Origin: Campylobacter showae
Lineage (GTDB): Bacteria > Campylobacterota > Campylobacteria > Campylobacterales > Campylobacteraceae
Length of the DNA stretch: 64,000 nt
Direction: 5' to 3'
NCBI RefSeq assembly: GCF_900699785.1
Contig: NZ_LR535679.1
Location: 1,426,001 to 1,490,000 of the forward strand
The notes under the pieces were generated by a model, which ran no database searches, was not told the DNA's origin, and was given only the letters and a program-made list of their open reading frames with translations. A program made the position numbers and the translations under genes. Below, piece by piece: positions 55,739 through 63,481 of this stretch; the stretch's first letter is position 1, and every line of letters begins with the position of its first letter.

Positions 55739-55963
55739 GGCTTGTCTTTTTCCGCTATACTGCGTTGAAATTTAAATTTTAAGCTCGGCAGACTATCTTT
55801 GCTTCGCTTTGCTCGCAACTGCAAGCAGAGGTCTAGCCTGCGCTTAAAATTTAAATTCCGCCTTGTCTAGCAAAAAAATACTGCACCTTATCGTTTTACG
55901 TTCAAATTTGACATTAAATTTATAAATTTGAGTCACCAAGACCTGCACCCTGAAAATGTTAAT
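55739..55963. repeat. Copy F: long repeat with hairpin head and conserved 78-bp tail
   Basis: Head: CGGCTTGTCTTTTT at 55739, as at 1615. Middle: AATTTAAATTTTAAGC (55769-55784) and GCTTAAAATTTAAATT (55842-55857) are a perfect 16-bp inverted repeat. Tail: 55886-55963 aligns without gaps to 58166-58243 at about 61 of 78 positions. The tail carries the core seen on the minus strand as GGTGCAGGTCTTGGTGACTC. Confidence 0.65.
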
Positions 55964-56182
55964 ACGAGTTTTTAATTTTGACGTATCGATTCAGGCCATT
56001 CACTCTTTGCCTAAAATTTACGTTTATCAAATTTAACTCCGCTAACATCAAATTTGCCGCCGTCTGCAAACCAAGCCGCGCGAAAATTTATAAATCTTAT
56101 CTTAATGAAAATCAAGAAATACTCAAATACTTTTCTATATAATTGTGATACGAAAAATCAAAATTATCATAAAGGATCTTAA
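55964..56182 (+). promoter_or_regulatory. Upstream region of the TonB-type receptor gene
   Basis: TATAAT at 56138-56143 (context TTCTATATAATTGTG) is a good -10 box 40 bp before the start. TTAATGAAAATCAAGAA (from 56103) shares about half its positions with a Fur box. No coding frame that could represent a lost plug domain was found here. Confidence 0.4.
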
Positions 56183-58036
56183 ATGAGATTAGCTATCAGT
56201 CTGGCTGCGGCTGCGACGGCGCTATTTGCAAACGGCGCAAATCCCGACGTCATAAAGCCGGTAAAGGATTTCACGCCTCCGCCGCCTTATACGCCAAACA
56301 TCGCCCAAAGCGCGTTTCCCGAAAATCAATTCGACCGCGCGCCAAGGGATGATTATTTTTTCGTGACGGATTTGCTCGATAATTCTATGGATAAATTTCA
56401 CGTCGCGGGCGGCTTTTACGGCAGGACGTTTTACGGTTCGGGACTTTTTAAATACCGCGGCGCAAATTTCTACACGATTTTAAACGCGAACTTTTCTAAA
56501 GCCAACCGCTACAAAGACGGCGGCGGCAGGACGTGGAACTACGGCTACGCCAGGCAGGGGCAAAGCGCGGTCGTGGGTTTCGTGCCTAGCGAGCTAAGCG
56601 AGTTTAGATTTACGCTCGTGCACGATAATATCGACGACGACAAGCAGCCTCACCATCTCATGGACGCCGTCAAAACCGAGCGATACGTCGGTAAATTTAA
56701 CGCTCGCATCGGCGCGGAGGATCTATCAAATACGCTAAATTTCGAGCTGATGCTGCGCGACGTGAGCAGAAACGCCGACAACTATCATCTAAGAAGCACG
56801 TCACCAACGGTCAAGGCCGAGATAGATAGAAAAATCGTGGATGCCGAGCTAAAATACGACGCGGATTTTGGCGACTTTCACAATCTTACGGGTATCAGCT
56901 ATCAGCACGATAATCACGAGGGCAAAAGGTATCAGAGGCAACCCGGCGGCTGGGTTTTTAACGGCTATAGATTTGCCGACGTGACAAATAAGCGAACGAG
57001 GATTTTTGATACGCTGAGTTATAAATTTAGCGACGCTCACAAGCTTAGCCTTGCGCTAAACTACGACTGGATGAAGTCAAATTTAAAGGGGCTAAACGAG
57101 CCCTATTTTGCGCCCGCCGCGCCGCTTCGGACGGTAAAAGGGCTCGTCCGTAGCGTTTACGGCTACGATTTTGACGGTAGCGTCAAGCAAGACGGCCTAA
57201 GCGCCAGTCTAAAATACGATTTTACGCCAAACGAGCTAGATAGCTACTACGCGGCGCTTGAGAGCTTGCAGCGCATACCTGGCAACATGGAGCGATTTAA
57301 CACACTTTACGGTCCGATGAATAACGGCTGGGTGAGCAACCCGCTGCTAAAGCCCGAGCGTCACAACCGCGTAAATTTGGGCTTTACCTATAAGAGCGAA
57401 TTTTATAAAGAATACATGAGTTCGCGTCAGGGCGAGGATAGCTTTAGCGTGGGCGGGTACTTTATCGCAGACGATGCGCAGGATCTGGTTATCTACGATC
57501 GCCGTCACTCGGCCGCGGCCGCGCCGATGAATAAAAACGCCGTCATCACGCGCAACGTCGATGCTAGAATTTACAGCGTAAATTTGCGCGGCGAGTATAA
57601 TTTCGCGCTAAATTTCGGGCTAAAAACTTCGTTATTTTACAACTACGGGCAAAACAAAACCGACGGCAGACCGCTCTATCAGATCCGTCCGTTTGAGGCA
57701 AATTTGGCCTTTGATTACAAAGACTACGCGAGCTTTGGCAGCTACAACATCGGCACGGCGGTACGCTACGTAGCAAAGCAAAACAGAGGCGATTTCGATA
57801 AATCCACCGGCTTTGGCATCGACAAGCGCGAAGCGGCTAAGAGCTTTACGACGATGGACGTTTACGGCGGATTTGAGTTTAAAAACAGCTGGGGCGTGAG
57901 GCTTGGCGTGACGAATATCTTTGATAAAGATTACGCCGAGTTTATCAGCGGCGAGCACGTAGGAGCGCTGGATCCTGATCCGGTGGTGCGTGCGCCGGGG
58001 AGGGCGGTGTTTGTTAGCTTCCACTCTAGCTTTTAA
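56183..58036 (+). CDS. TonB-dependent copper-receptor-like (OprC/NosA type) barrel lacking a plug domain
   Basis: 617 residues with a signal peptide (to about residue 18). Segments such as NADNYHLRSTSP (near 197), LLKPERHNRVNLGF (near 392) and the C-terminal GVTNIFDKDYAEFISGEH, ending in FHSSF, are those of TonB-dependent receptor barrels of the copper type. Between the signal peptide and the first barrel strands (about residue 70) only about 50 residues remain, so the usual plug of about 130 residues is absent and no TonB box is obvious. Repeat copies flank the gene on both sides. It could act as an open pore or a copper-linked outer-membrane protein; substrate unproven. Confidence 0.7.
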   Translation: MRLAISLAAAATALFANGANPDVIKPVKDFTPPPPYTPNIAQSAFPENQFDRAPRDDYFFVTDLLDNSMDKFHVAGGFYGRTFYGSGLFKYRGANFYTILNANFSKANRYKDGGGRTWNYGYARQGQSAVVGFVPSELSEFRFTLVHDNIDDDKQPHHLMDAVKTERYVGKFNARIGAEDLSNTLNFELMLRDVSRNADNYHLRSTSPTVKAEIDRKIVDAELKYDADFGDFHNLTGISYQHDNHEGKRYQRQPGGWVFNGYRFADVTNKRTRIFDTLSYKFSDAHKLSLALNYDWMKSNLKGLNEPYFAPAAPLRTVKGLVRSVYGYDFDGSVKQDGLSASLKYDFTPNELDSYYAALESLQRIPGNMERFNTLYGPMNNGWVSNPLLKPERHNRVNLGFTYKSEFYKEYMSSRQGEDSFSVGGYFIADDAQDLVIYDRRHSAAAAPMNKNAVITRNVDARIYSVNLRGEYNFALNFGLKTSLFYNYGQNKTDGRPLYQIRPFEANLAFDYKDYASFGSYNIGTAVRYVAKQNRGDFDKSTGFGIDKREAAKSFTTMDVYGGFEFKNSWGVRLGVTNIFDKDYAEFISGEHVGALDPDPVVRAPGRAVFVSFHSSF

Positions 58037-58052
58037 AATTTGAGCGGCGGCT

Positions 58053-58161
58053 CGTATCGTGAGCGTCTTTAACGGAGCTAGAAATTTTCTCTCTCGATGA
58101 ACTATATGTTCTATCTTCGATCGAAAATTTCTTCGCAACCCTCAAATCCATCTCACGATAC
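58053..58161. repeat. Nested inverted repeat after the receptor gene
   Basis: GTATCGTGAG (58053) pairs with CTCACGATAC (58152). Inside, GAAATTTTC pairs with GAAAATTTC, and innermost GAAC-TATAT-GTTC. The three nested stems are concentric. It sits directly before the 78-bp tail repeat, the same arrangement as the hairpin at 55769-55857. Confidence 0.6.
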
Positions 58162-58165
58162 TTCG

Positions 58166-58243
58166 CCTTATCGTTTTATGTTCAAATTTGAAGTCAAATT
58201 TGCAAATTTGGGTCGCCGAGGCCCGTACCGCAAAAACGTAAAT
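58166..58243. repeat. Copy G: 78-bp tail repeat
   Basis: Ungapped match to 55886-55963 at about 61 of 78 positions, beginning CCTTATCGTTTTA. It ends in the core (GGTCGCCGAGGCCCGTACCG) and is in direct orientation to copy F on the other side of the receptor gene. Confidence 0.65.
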
Positions 58244-58256
58244 TTAAATTTGCAAC

Positions 58257-58361
58257 GCTTTGCGTCAGCAAAGCTATGTCGCCACCTCTCACGTGCAGTG
58301 GGGTTGGTGGGGGTTTGGGGGCGGAAGGGGCGACGCTTCGTAAGTAGAAACCCCTTCCGCC
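58257..58361. other. Three-hairpin, G-rich block (candidate structured RNA or G-quadruplex)
   Basis: GCTTTGC-GTCA-GCAAAGC (58257-58274), CCACC/GGTGG (58282-58310), and GGCGGAAGGGG/CCCCTTCCGCC (58320-58361) are consecutive stems. The tracts GGGG, GGGGG, GGGGG, GGGG in 58300-58330 have loops of 5, 3 and 5 bases, a canonical G-quadruplex pattern. The plus strand continues with an A-run, not a T-run, so it is not a terminator. Function unknown. Confidence 0.45.
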
Positions 58362-58418
58362 TCCCAAGAAAAAAATAAATTTGAGAGCTTAAATTTAATG
58401 AACCAAGTCAACAAAAAA

Positions 58419-58462
58419 CCAAGATTTAAATCAAGGTTTTATATTTAAATCTTGGATATAAT
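58419..58462 (+). promoter_or_regulatory. Operator-like inverted repeat with adjacent -10 box
   Basis: CCAAGATTTAAAT (58419-58431), 11 bases, ATTTAAATCTTGG (58443-58455) is a perfect 13-bp dyad. TATAAT follows at 58457-58462, so the dyad covers the -35 region. It is the only clear promoter ahead of the ABC-NnrS operon, about 330 bp from its first gene. The regulator is unknown. Confidence 0.6.
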
Positions 58463-58509
58463 TATCAAAAATAAGTTGAGGTAAGCTCAAATTTGCCTCG
58501 AGTAAATTT

Positions 58510-58546
58510 AGCATTTTTGCGGTGCGGGTCTGGGTGGGTCAAATTT
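58510..58546 (+). repeat. Copy E of the GGTGCGGGT repeat
   Basis: AGCATTTTTGCGGTGCGGGT, then CTGGGTGGGTCAAATTT. The first part matches the minus-strand reading of copy C with one mismatch. Confidence 0.55.
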
Positions 58547-58711
58547 AACGCAAAGCTAAATTTAAGCAGGCGTCGGCGCGTAAAAGTCAAATTTAACGCG
58601 ACGTAATCTAAATTTACAAAGTCGCGCTACGAACTCGGCTATGCGGCAAGTTCAAATTTAAGCAAAGCCGAATTTATAAAGGGCGTAGCGCGTAAAAATT
58701 GGCGGGCGGCG

Positions 58712-58739
58712 CGGTTAAATTTGAGCTCAAATTTAACCG
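58712..58739. promoter_or_regulatory. Perfect 28-bp palindrome upstream of the ABC-NnrS operon
   Basis: CGGTTAAATTTGAG followed by its exact complement CTCAAATTTAACCG, with no spacer and no T-run, 53 bp before the first start codon. It could be a regulator site or a leader hairpin. Confidence 0.5.
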
Positions 58740-58792
58740 TGAACAAAAGCGAAACGAAATAAAATTTAAAATCTTAATACAAGGAGAAAGTT

Positions 58793-59755
58793 ATGAACAG
58801 ACGAGGATTTTTAGGACTCGGCGCGGCGCTTGGCGCGACTACGATGGCTCCTAGCCTTTTTGCGAAGGAAAACTTTACGATGTGGGGCGCGCCTGCGATC
58901 CCTAGCGTGATAATGGCAGTAGCAAGCATGCAAGGCGAGCTAGCAAAGACGCACGACGTGAAGCTGCGCATCTGGAACACTCCGGACGTCCTGCGCGCGG
59001 GCGTGGCTAGCGGCGATATCAAGGTCACTATGTCGCCCTCAAACGTCGCTGCGAACCTGCGAAATCAGGGGTTAAATTTTGCGATGTTAAATTTGCTCAC
59101 GCTAGGCGTTATGAACGCGATGATAAAAGACGAGAGTATCAAGACGCTCGAGGACTTCGTCGGCAAAAAAATCATAATGCCGTTTAAAAACGATATGCCC
59201 GATCTCGTGCTACGCGCGCTTTGCAAAAAACGCGGCATAGACGCGAGCAAGCTTGATATCACGTATACCCAGACGCCGCCTGAAGCGGTTGGGCTGTTTA
59301 TCCAAAAGGACTACGACGTGCTTATCGTGCCGCAGCCTCTTAGCGAGGCGACGATTTTGCGCGGTAAAAAAGCGGGCGTAGCGGTGCATTACGGGCTTGA
59401 TTTTCCTAAAACTTGGGGCGAGAGCTTTAATGCCAAACCATACATCCCGATGGCCGGAATCATCGTAAACGTGGACTACTACGAGGCAAATCGCACGCTT
59501 TTTGAAACTCTGCACGCCGATCTAACGAGCGCGCTAAAATGGATCCTAGAAAACAAACAAAGCGCGGCTAAAATCGGCGCCGAGTATCTGCCGGCTCCAG
59601 AGCCTGCGCTAGCCGGGGCTTTTGATAAGGCAAATTTAACAGTAACAAAAGCGCATGAGTTGCAAGATGACGTGATGGCGTTTTTTGAGCAAATTTTCGA
59701 GTTTAATCCAAAGCTGCTCGGCGGCAAAATGCCCGATAAGAGCCTATTTTTATGA
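58793..59755 (+). CDS. Tat-exported NitT/TauT-type ABC substrate-binding protein
   Basis: 320 residues. The signal NRRGFLGLGAALGATTMAPS is a twin-arginine peptide, unusual for this family, which normally uses Sec. The mature part has the two-lobed type II pattern: MWGAPAIPSVIMAVASMQG, VLRAGVASGDIKVTMSPSNV, and DYDVLIVPQPLSEATIL. Homologues bind sulfonates, nitrate, thiamine precursors or similar small molecules; the ligand here is unknown. AAGGAG precedes the ATG. Its stop overlaps the permease start. Confidence 0.75.
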   Translation: MNRRGFLGLGAALGATTMAPSLFAKENFTMWGAPAIPSVIMAVASMQGELAKTHDVKLRIWNTPDVLRAGVASGDIKVTMSPSNVAANLRNQGLNFAMLNLLTLGVMNAMIKDESIKTLEDFVGKKIIMPFKNDMPDLVLRALCKKRGIDASKLDITYTQTPPEAVGLFIQKDYDVLIVPQPLSEATILRGKKAGVAVHYGLDFPKTWGESFNAKPYIPMAGIIVNVDYYEANRTLFETLHADLTSALKWILENKQSAAKIGAEYLPAPEPALAGAFDKANLTVTKAHELQDDVMAFFEQIFEFNPKLLGGKMPDKSLFL

Positions 59756-60549
59756 TACTTATAGATAACGTCAAAAAAGAGCGCGGCGCATTTTTAAAGG
59801 TCGCAGACTACCTTTGGGGCGGCTTTAGCGGACTTGCCACGATAGCGCTTATTATCGCGCTTTGGCAGATCGGCAGCGAGCTGGGAGGGGAGTTTTTACT
59901 CCCCGCGCCCGAGGCGGTTTTCGTGCGGGCTTACGAGCTTTTGGCGGATTATAAAAACAGCGAGATAAACATCACTCTCGTGCGCTCGCTAGTCGGAGTC
60001 GGTACGGCCTGTGCTATCGGTATCACGCTAGGTCTGGTTGCGGGAGCATATAGAAGCTTTGCCGCGTTTTTAAAGCCCGTGATCACGACGCTGCTTTCTA
60101 TGCCGCCTATTATTTGGATCGTTTTAGCTATATTTTGGTTCGGGTTTGGAAACGCGAGCACCATCTTTACGATCATTATCACGGTTTTGCCGCTAACCTT
60201 TGCTAGCTCGATGGTCGGCATGATGAGCGTTAGCGAGGAGCTAAAGGAGATGTTTGACGCCTACAAACTAGGCATTTGCAAAAAGATTCGCCACCTATAC
60301 GTTCCGCACCTAACTAGCCATATCATCAGCTCTCTAAGCGTCGCCGTAGGTATGGGCGTAAAGATCGTCATCATGGGCGAGCTACTGGGTGCAAACGACG
60401 GTATGGGCGCTAGGATCGCGAGCGCTAGAGTGATGCTAGATACCACCGAAGTGATGGCCTACGTCGTGCTTACTATCGCTATCATTATGCTTTTTGAGTA
60501 TCTGGTGATCGAGCCGCTAAAGATCACGCTAATGCCGTGGAAAAGGTAG
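59752..60549 (+). CDS. NitT/TauT-type ABC permease
   Basis: 265 residues, six hydrophobic segments after a short cytoplasmic N-terminus. TGxxxGxxxG-like ITLGLVAGAYRSFAAFLKPV near residue 85 and the EAA-loop equivalent MFDAYKLGICKKIRHLYVPHL near 164 identify the SsuC/TauC type. It overlaps the binding-protein gene by 4 bp and is followed 6 bp later by the ATPase. Confidence 0.85.
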   Translation: MILIDNVKKERGAFLKVADYLWGGFSGLATIALIIALWQIGSELGGEFLLPAPEAVFVRAYELLADYKNSEINITLVRSLVGVGTACAIGITLGLVAGAYRSFAAFLKPVITTLLSMPPIIWIVLAIFWFGFGNASTIFTIIITVLPLTFASSMVGMMSVSEELKEMFDAYKLGICKKIRHLYVPHLTSHIISSLSVAVGMGVKIVIMGELLGANDGMGARIASARVMLDTTEVMAYVVLTIAIIMLFEYLVIEPLKITLMPWKR

Positions 60550-60555
60550 TTTGCG

Positions 60556-61245
60556 ATGCTGGAACTTCAAAATTTAGAATACGAAATTTTACGCGACAAG
60601 GTCGTGCGCGATTTTAGTTTAAAGGTCGGCGCGGGCGAAGTAGTGACGCTATTTGGCGCGAGCGGCTGCGGTAAAACCACGATCCTGCGCCTAATCTCGG
60701 GTCTCATCGATCCGCGCAAAGGCAAAATAATCAATAAATTTAACAAAACGACCTATCTCTTTCAGGAAAATCGCCTGCTGGAGTGGAAAAACGCGCTCGA
60801 TAACGTGCTACTCGTGATGGATGAGCCTGACGAAAAGGCCGTGCTAGAGCTCTTTGCTAGACTAGGACTAACAGAAAAAGACGCGCTAAAGTACCCAGAT
60901 GAACTAAGCGGCGGTATGCGCCAAAGGGTTGCTTTCGTGCGGGCGATCGTGACAAAGCCTGATTTGTTGCTGATGGATGAGCCGTTTTCGGGTCTTGATT
61001 ATGATATGAAAGAAATCCTGATAGACATCGTCACGCGCCGCGTCGAGGAGGGTATGAGCGTGGTGCTAGTGACTCACGATAGGATGGAGGCGGCTAGGAT
61101 GTCGAGTAAAATTTGCTTTTTAGCGAGCAAGGGCGCGGTGATCGAGCGCGAGCTAGAGCTTGAGCGCGCCTTTTCGCAGCGGGATTTTGCCTACGCTAGC
61201 GGCGTGATAGACGAAAATTTTAAAGGAAAAATTTATTATGATTAA
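60556..61245 (+). CDS. NitT/TauT-type ABC ATPase
   Basis: 229 residues. Walker A FGASGCGKTTILRLISG near residue 33, Q-loop YLFQENRLLEW near 69, signature LSGGMRQRVAFVRAI near 118, Walker B LLLMDEPFSGLD near 139, switch VLVTHDRMEA near 170. It fits SsuB/TauB. Overlaps the NnrS gene by 8 bp, which ties the two functions into one operon. Confidence 0.88.
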   Translation: MLELQNLEYEILRDKVVRDFSLKVGAGEVVTLFGASGCGKTTILRLISGLIDPRKGKIINKFNKTTYLFQENRLLEWKNALDNVLLVMDEPDEKAVLELFARLGLTEKDALKYPDELSGGMRQRVAFVRAIVTKPDLLLMDEPFSGLDYDMKEILIDIVTRRVEEGMSVVLVTHDRMEAARMSSKICFLASKGAVIERELELERAFSQRDFAYASGVIDENFKGKIYYD

Positions 61246-62344
61246 CGACTTTTTTACCCATCCGATGAGAATTTTTTTCCTTACGAGCGCGGTTTGCGCG
61301 GTGCTAGGCGGTGCAGTGTTTTTTACGCCCGTGGATTTTGTTAGCTGGCACAAATTTATCTTTTTGCACCTTGTCGCCGCCCTTGCGTACGCGGGATTTT
61401 TGCTAACGGGGCTAACTGATTGGACGAATTTTGGCGGAGGGTTAAAAAAGCACGCCTATGCTATGTTTTCGTTTTTTGCGGCGAGTTTTGTTAGCGCGTT
61501 TTTTAGCCTATTTGCGGCTCATTTTTTTATGGCGCTTTTTTGGGCGTATCTGGCCGGGCTTTGCGTTTATATGATCTGGCTTGATAGGAACGACGATCAG
61601 CTGGGCGTTTTGGCATTTTTACTAGGCATTTTGGGATTTGAGATTTACTATCTGCTTAGCGGCGAGGAGAGATTTTTAAATTTACAAATTCACCTGCACG
61701 TGATTGCGATTTTGCTTATATCTTTTCGCGTTAGCGTGGTGCTCGGCAAAGAGGCGCTAAACCGCGAGCCCGGTATGCAAGACGCGGCCTTTGTGCCAAA
61801 TTTCGTCTATAAAAACATCGCGATCGTTAGCGTTTGCGCGTTTTTGTTAGTTAGCTTGTTTTTTGAGGACAGCAAGGCGGTAAATTTTGCCGCGATAGCC
61901 TGCGGTAGCGCGATTTTAGCCAAGCTAAAAGAGTGGCACTACAAAGAGCTTTTGCGCCATAGCTTCGTGGTTTATTACTACTTGATGCAGCTTTTGCTGG
62001 CTGCCGGTTATATCCTTTACGGCGTAAGCGGGATTTTGGGGCTGGGGCTAGAGACAAACATGCTGCACGTCATCGCGCTAAACGGCATTATTTTTAGCAT
62101 TATGCTTATCTTTAACATCGCGGGTTTGCGCCACAGCGGGCAGGAGCTTGAGTTTTTACGCCTTAGCAAGATCGCCTTTGCGCTTGTTATTGTCGCGGGC
62201 GTTTGCAGGGGCTTTTTAGCTTACGTTTGGAGCGGATTTTACATCCATCTGCCGGCGACCTTTATCGCCGTAGCTTTCGCGCTTTGGTTTACCGATTTTT
62301 ATAAAATTTTTAGAGATAACGAGTTTAGCGACGATCCGGAGTAG
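61238..62344 (+). CDS. nnrS: NnrS-family membrane protein
   Basis: 368 residues, about ten to twelve transmembrane helices. HPMRIFFLTSAVCAVLGG at the N-terminus, WHKFIFLHLVAALAYAGFLLTGLTDWT near residue 35, and MLHVIALNGIIFSIMLIF with GLRHSG near residue 275 match the NnrS pattern, whose histidines bind heme and copper. NnrS proteins protect against nitric oxide stress. It is the last gene of the ABC operon and converges on the ABC-2 permease gene 4 bp away. Confidence 0.82.
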   Translation: MINDFFTHPMRIFFLTSAVCAVLGGAVFFTPVDFVSWHKFIFLHLVAALAYAGFLLTGLTDWTNFGGGLKKHAYAMFSFFAASFVSAFFSLFAAHFFMALFWAYLAGLCVYMIWLDRNDDQLGVLAFLLGILGFEIYYLLSGEERFLNLQIHLHVIAILLISFRVSVVLGKEALNREPGMQDAAFVPNFVYKNIAIVSVCAFLLVSLFFEDSKAVNFAAIACGSAILAKLKEWHYKELLRHSFVVYYYLMQLLLAAGYILYGVSGILGLGLETNMLHVIALNGIIFSIMLIFNIAGLRHSGQELEFLRLSKIAFALVIVAGVCRGFLAYVWSGFYIHLPATFIAVAFALWFTDFYKIFRDNEFSDDPE

Positions 62345-62348
62345 GCGG

Positions 62349-63473
62349 CTAATCTAGCGTTCTTTTATACCTAGCGAGCGATATGGCCGTGCTAACGCAT
62401 AAAAACGCCAAAATCGCGGCTAGATCGTAGTAAAAATCGCTAAGCTCGGCGCTTTTTAGCCAGACGCCTCTAATGATACGCAAAAAATGCGTCAGCGGAA
62501 AGCACTCGCCGATAAATCGCGCCCACGCGGGCATCCCGTAAAAAGGAAACATAAACCCCGACAGCAGCATCGAAGGCAAAAAGAAAAAATAAGTCATCTG
62601 CATCGCCTGCAGCTGGCTGCGAGCTAGCGTGCTAAAGGTAAAACCGACGCCCAAATTTGCAAGCATTAGCAAGGTGCAAGCCGTAAAAAGCGCTACCCAG
62701 TCGCCGATAGGAGGCAACCCAAAAAGCAGCCTCGCTATCAACAAAAGAGCGCCTACTTGCAGGTAGGCTATGAGCAGGTAGGGTAAAATTTTGCCTATCA
62801 TCACTTCGGCCGGGCGCAGAGGAGCGGCGAGGAGATTTTCCATCGTGCCGCGCTCAAACTCCCTCGTCACCGAGATGCTCGTTAGCAGGATCGTCGTTAG
62901 CGTGAGCAAGATACCCATGAGTCCCGGGATGATCTGATAGCGCGTGAGTAGCTCGGGGTTGTAGCGGGAGTGTGCGCGTAGTTCAAATTCCGCCCTAGGC
63001 TGCGCGTAGCCGGGCTTATCTCTAGCTATAGCTTGCTCAAATGCCATTTGCAGCGCGGTCGCGGCGCCCGAGTTTGCCGAGGGGTCGGTGGCGTCGGTAG
63101 CGATTAAAATTTTAGGCGTTTGGCCTCGTATGAGGTCGCGTTCTAAATTCGGCGGAAAATATATAATAAACTGCGCCTCGCCGCTTTGCATCATGGCTTC
63201 GGCCCCGTCCGCGTCCGCGCCGACGTGTTTGACGTCGAAAAACTCCGTATTTTTCATCGCGCTAACTAGCGAGCGAGTGAGCTTGCCGCCGCCCTCGGCT
63301 ATCACTACGGCTGCTGGCAGGTGGCGCGGGTTGTTGTTTATCGCGTAACCAAAAAGCAGCATCAGCATCAGCGGCATCGCGATGATCATAGCTAGCGTCG
63401 CGCGGTCTCTTAAAATTTGACGAAATTCCTTTACTACCATCGCTGCGGTACGTGAAAACGAGATAAATTTCAT
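62349..63473 (-). CDS. ABC-2 type exporter permease (YhhJ/YbhR-like)
   Basis: 374 residues. One N-terminal helix (LAMIIAMPLMLMLLFGYAI near residue 27), a large extracytoplasmic domain (about 50-175), then five helices (about 180-370), with the SVTREFERGTMENLLAAPLRP coupling segment near residue 207. Such permeases pair with an ATPase and often a HlyD-type protein to export drugs or other compounds. Start 63473, 8 bp after the ATPase stop. Substrate unknown. Confidence 0.85.
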   Translation of the reverse strand: MKFISFSRTAAMVVKEFRQILRDRATLAMIIAMPLMLMLLFGYAINNNPRHLPAAVVIAEGGGKLTRSLVSAMKNTEFFDVKHVGADADGAEAMMQSGEAQFIIYFPPNLERDLIRGQTPKILIATDATDPSANSGAATALQMAFEQAIARDKPGYAQPRAEFELRAHSRYNPELLTRYQIIPGLMGILLTLTTILLTSISVTREFERGTMENLLAAPLRPAEVMIGKILPYLLIAYLQVGALLLIARLLFGLPPIGDWVALFTACTLLMLANLGVGFTFSTLARSQLQAMQMTYFFFLPSMLLSGFMFPFYGMPAWARFIGECFPLTHFLRIIRGVWLKSAELSDFYYDLAAILAFLCVSTAISLARYKRTLD

Positions 63474-63481
63474 CGCCGCTC

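Noticed and set aside
57632..58138. 168-codon minus-strand frame over the end of the receptor gene
   Set aside because: Antisense shadow; basic composition and no start signal.
58100..58160. tRNA-like arm (CTCAAATCC near 58141)
   Set aside because: No acceptor stem or anticodon arm can be drawn around it; the bases belong to the nested inverted repeat.
58320..58361. Rho-independent terminator for the receptor gene
   Set aside because: The stem is strong but followed by an A-run on the plus strand and no T-run after it on the minus strand, so it was recorded as a structured element instead.
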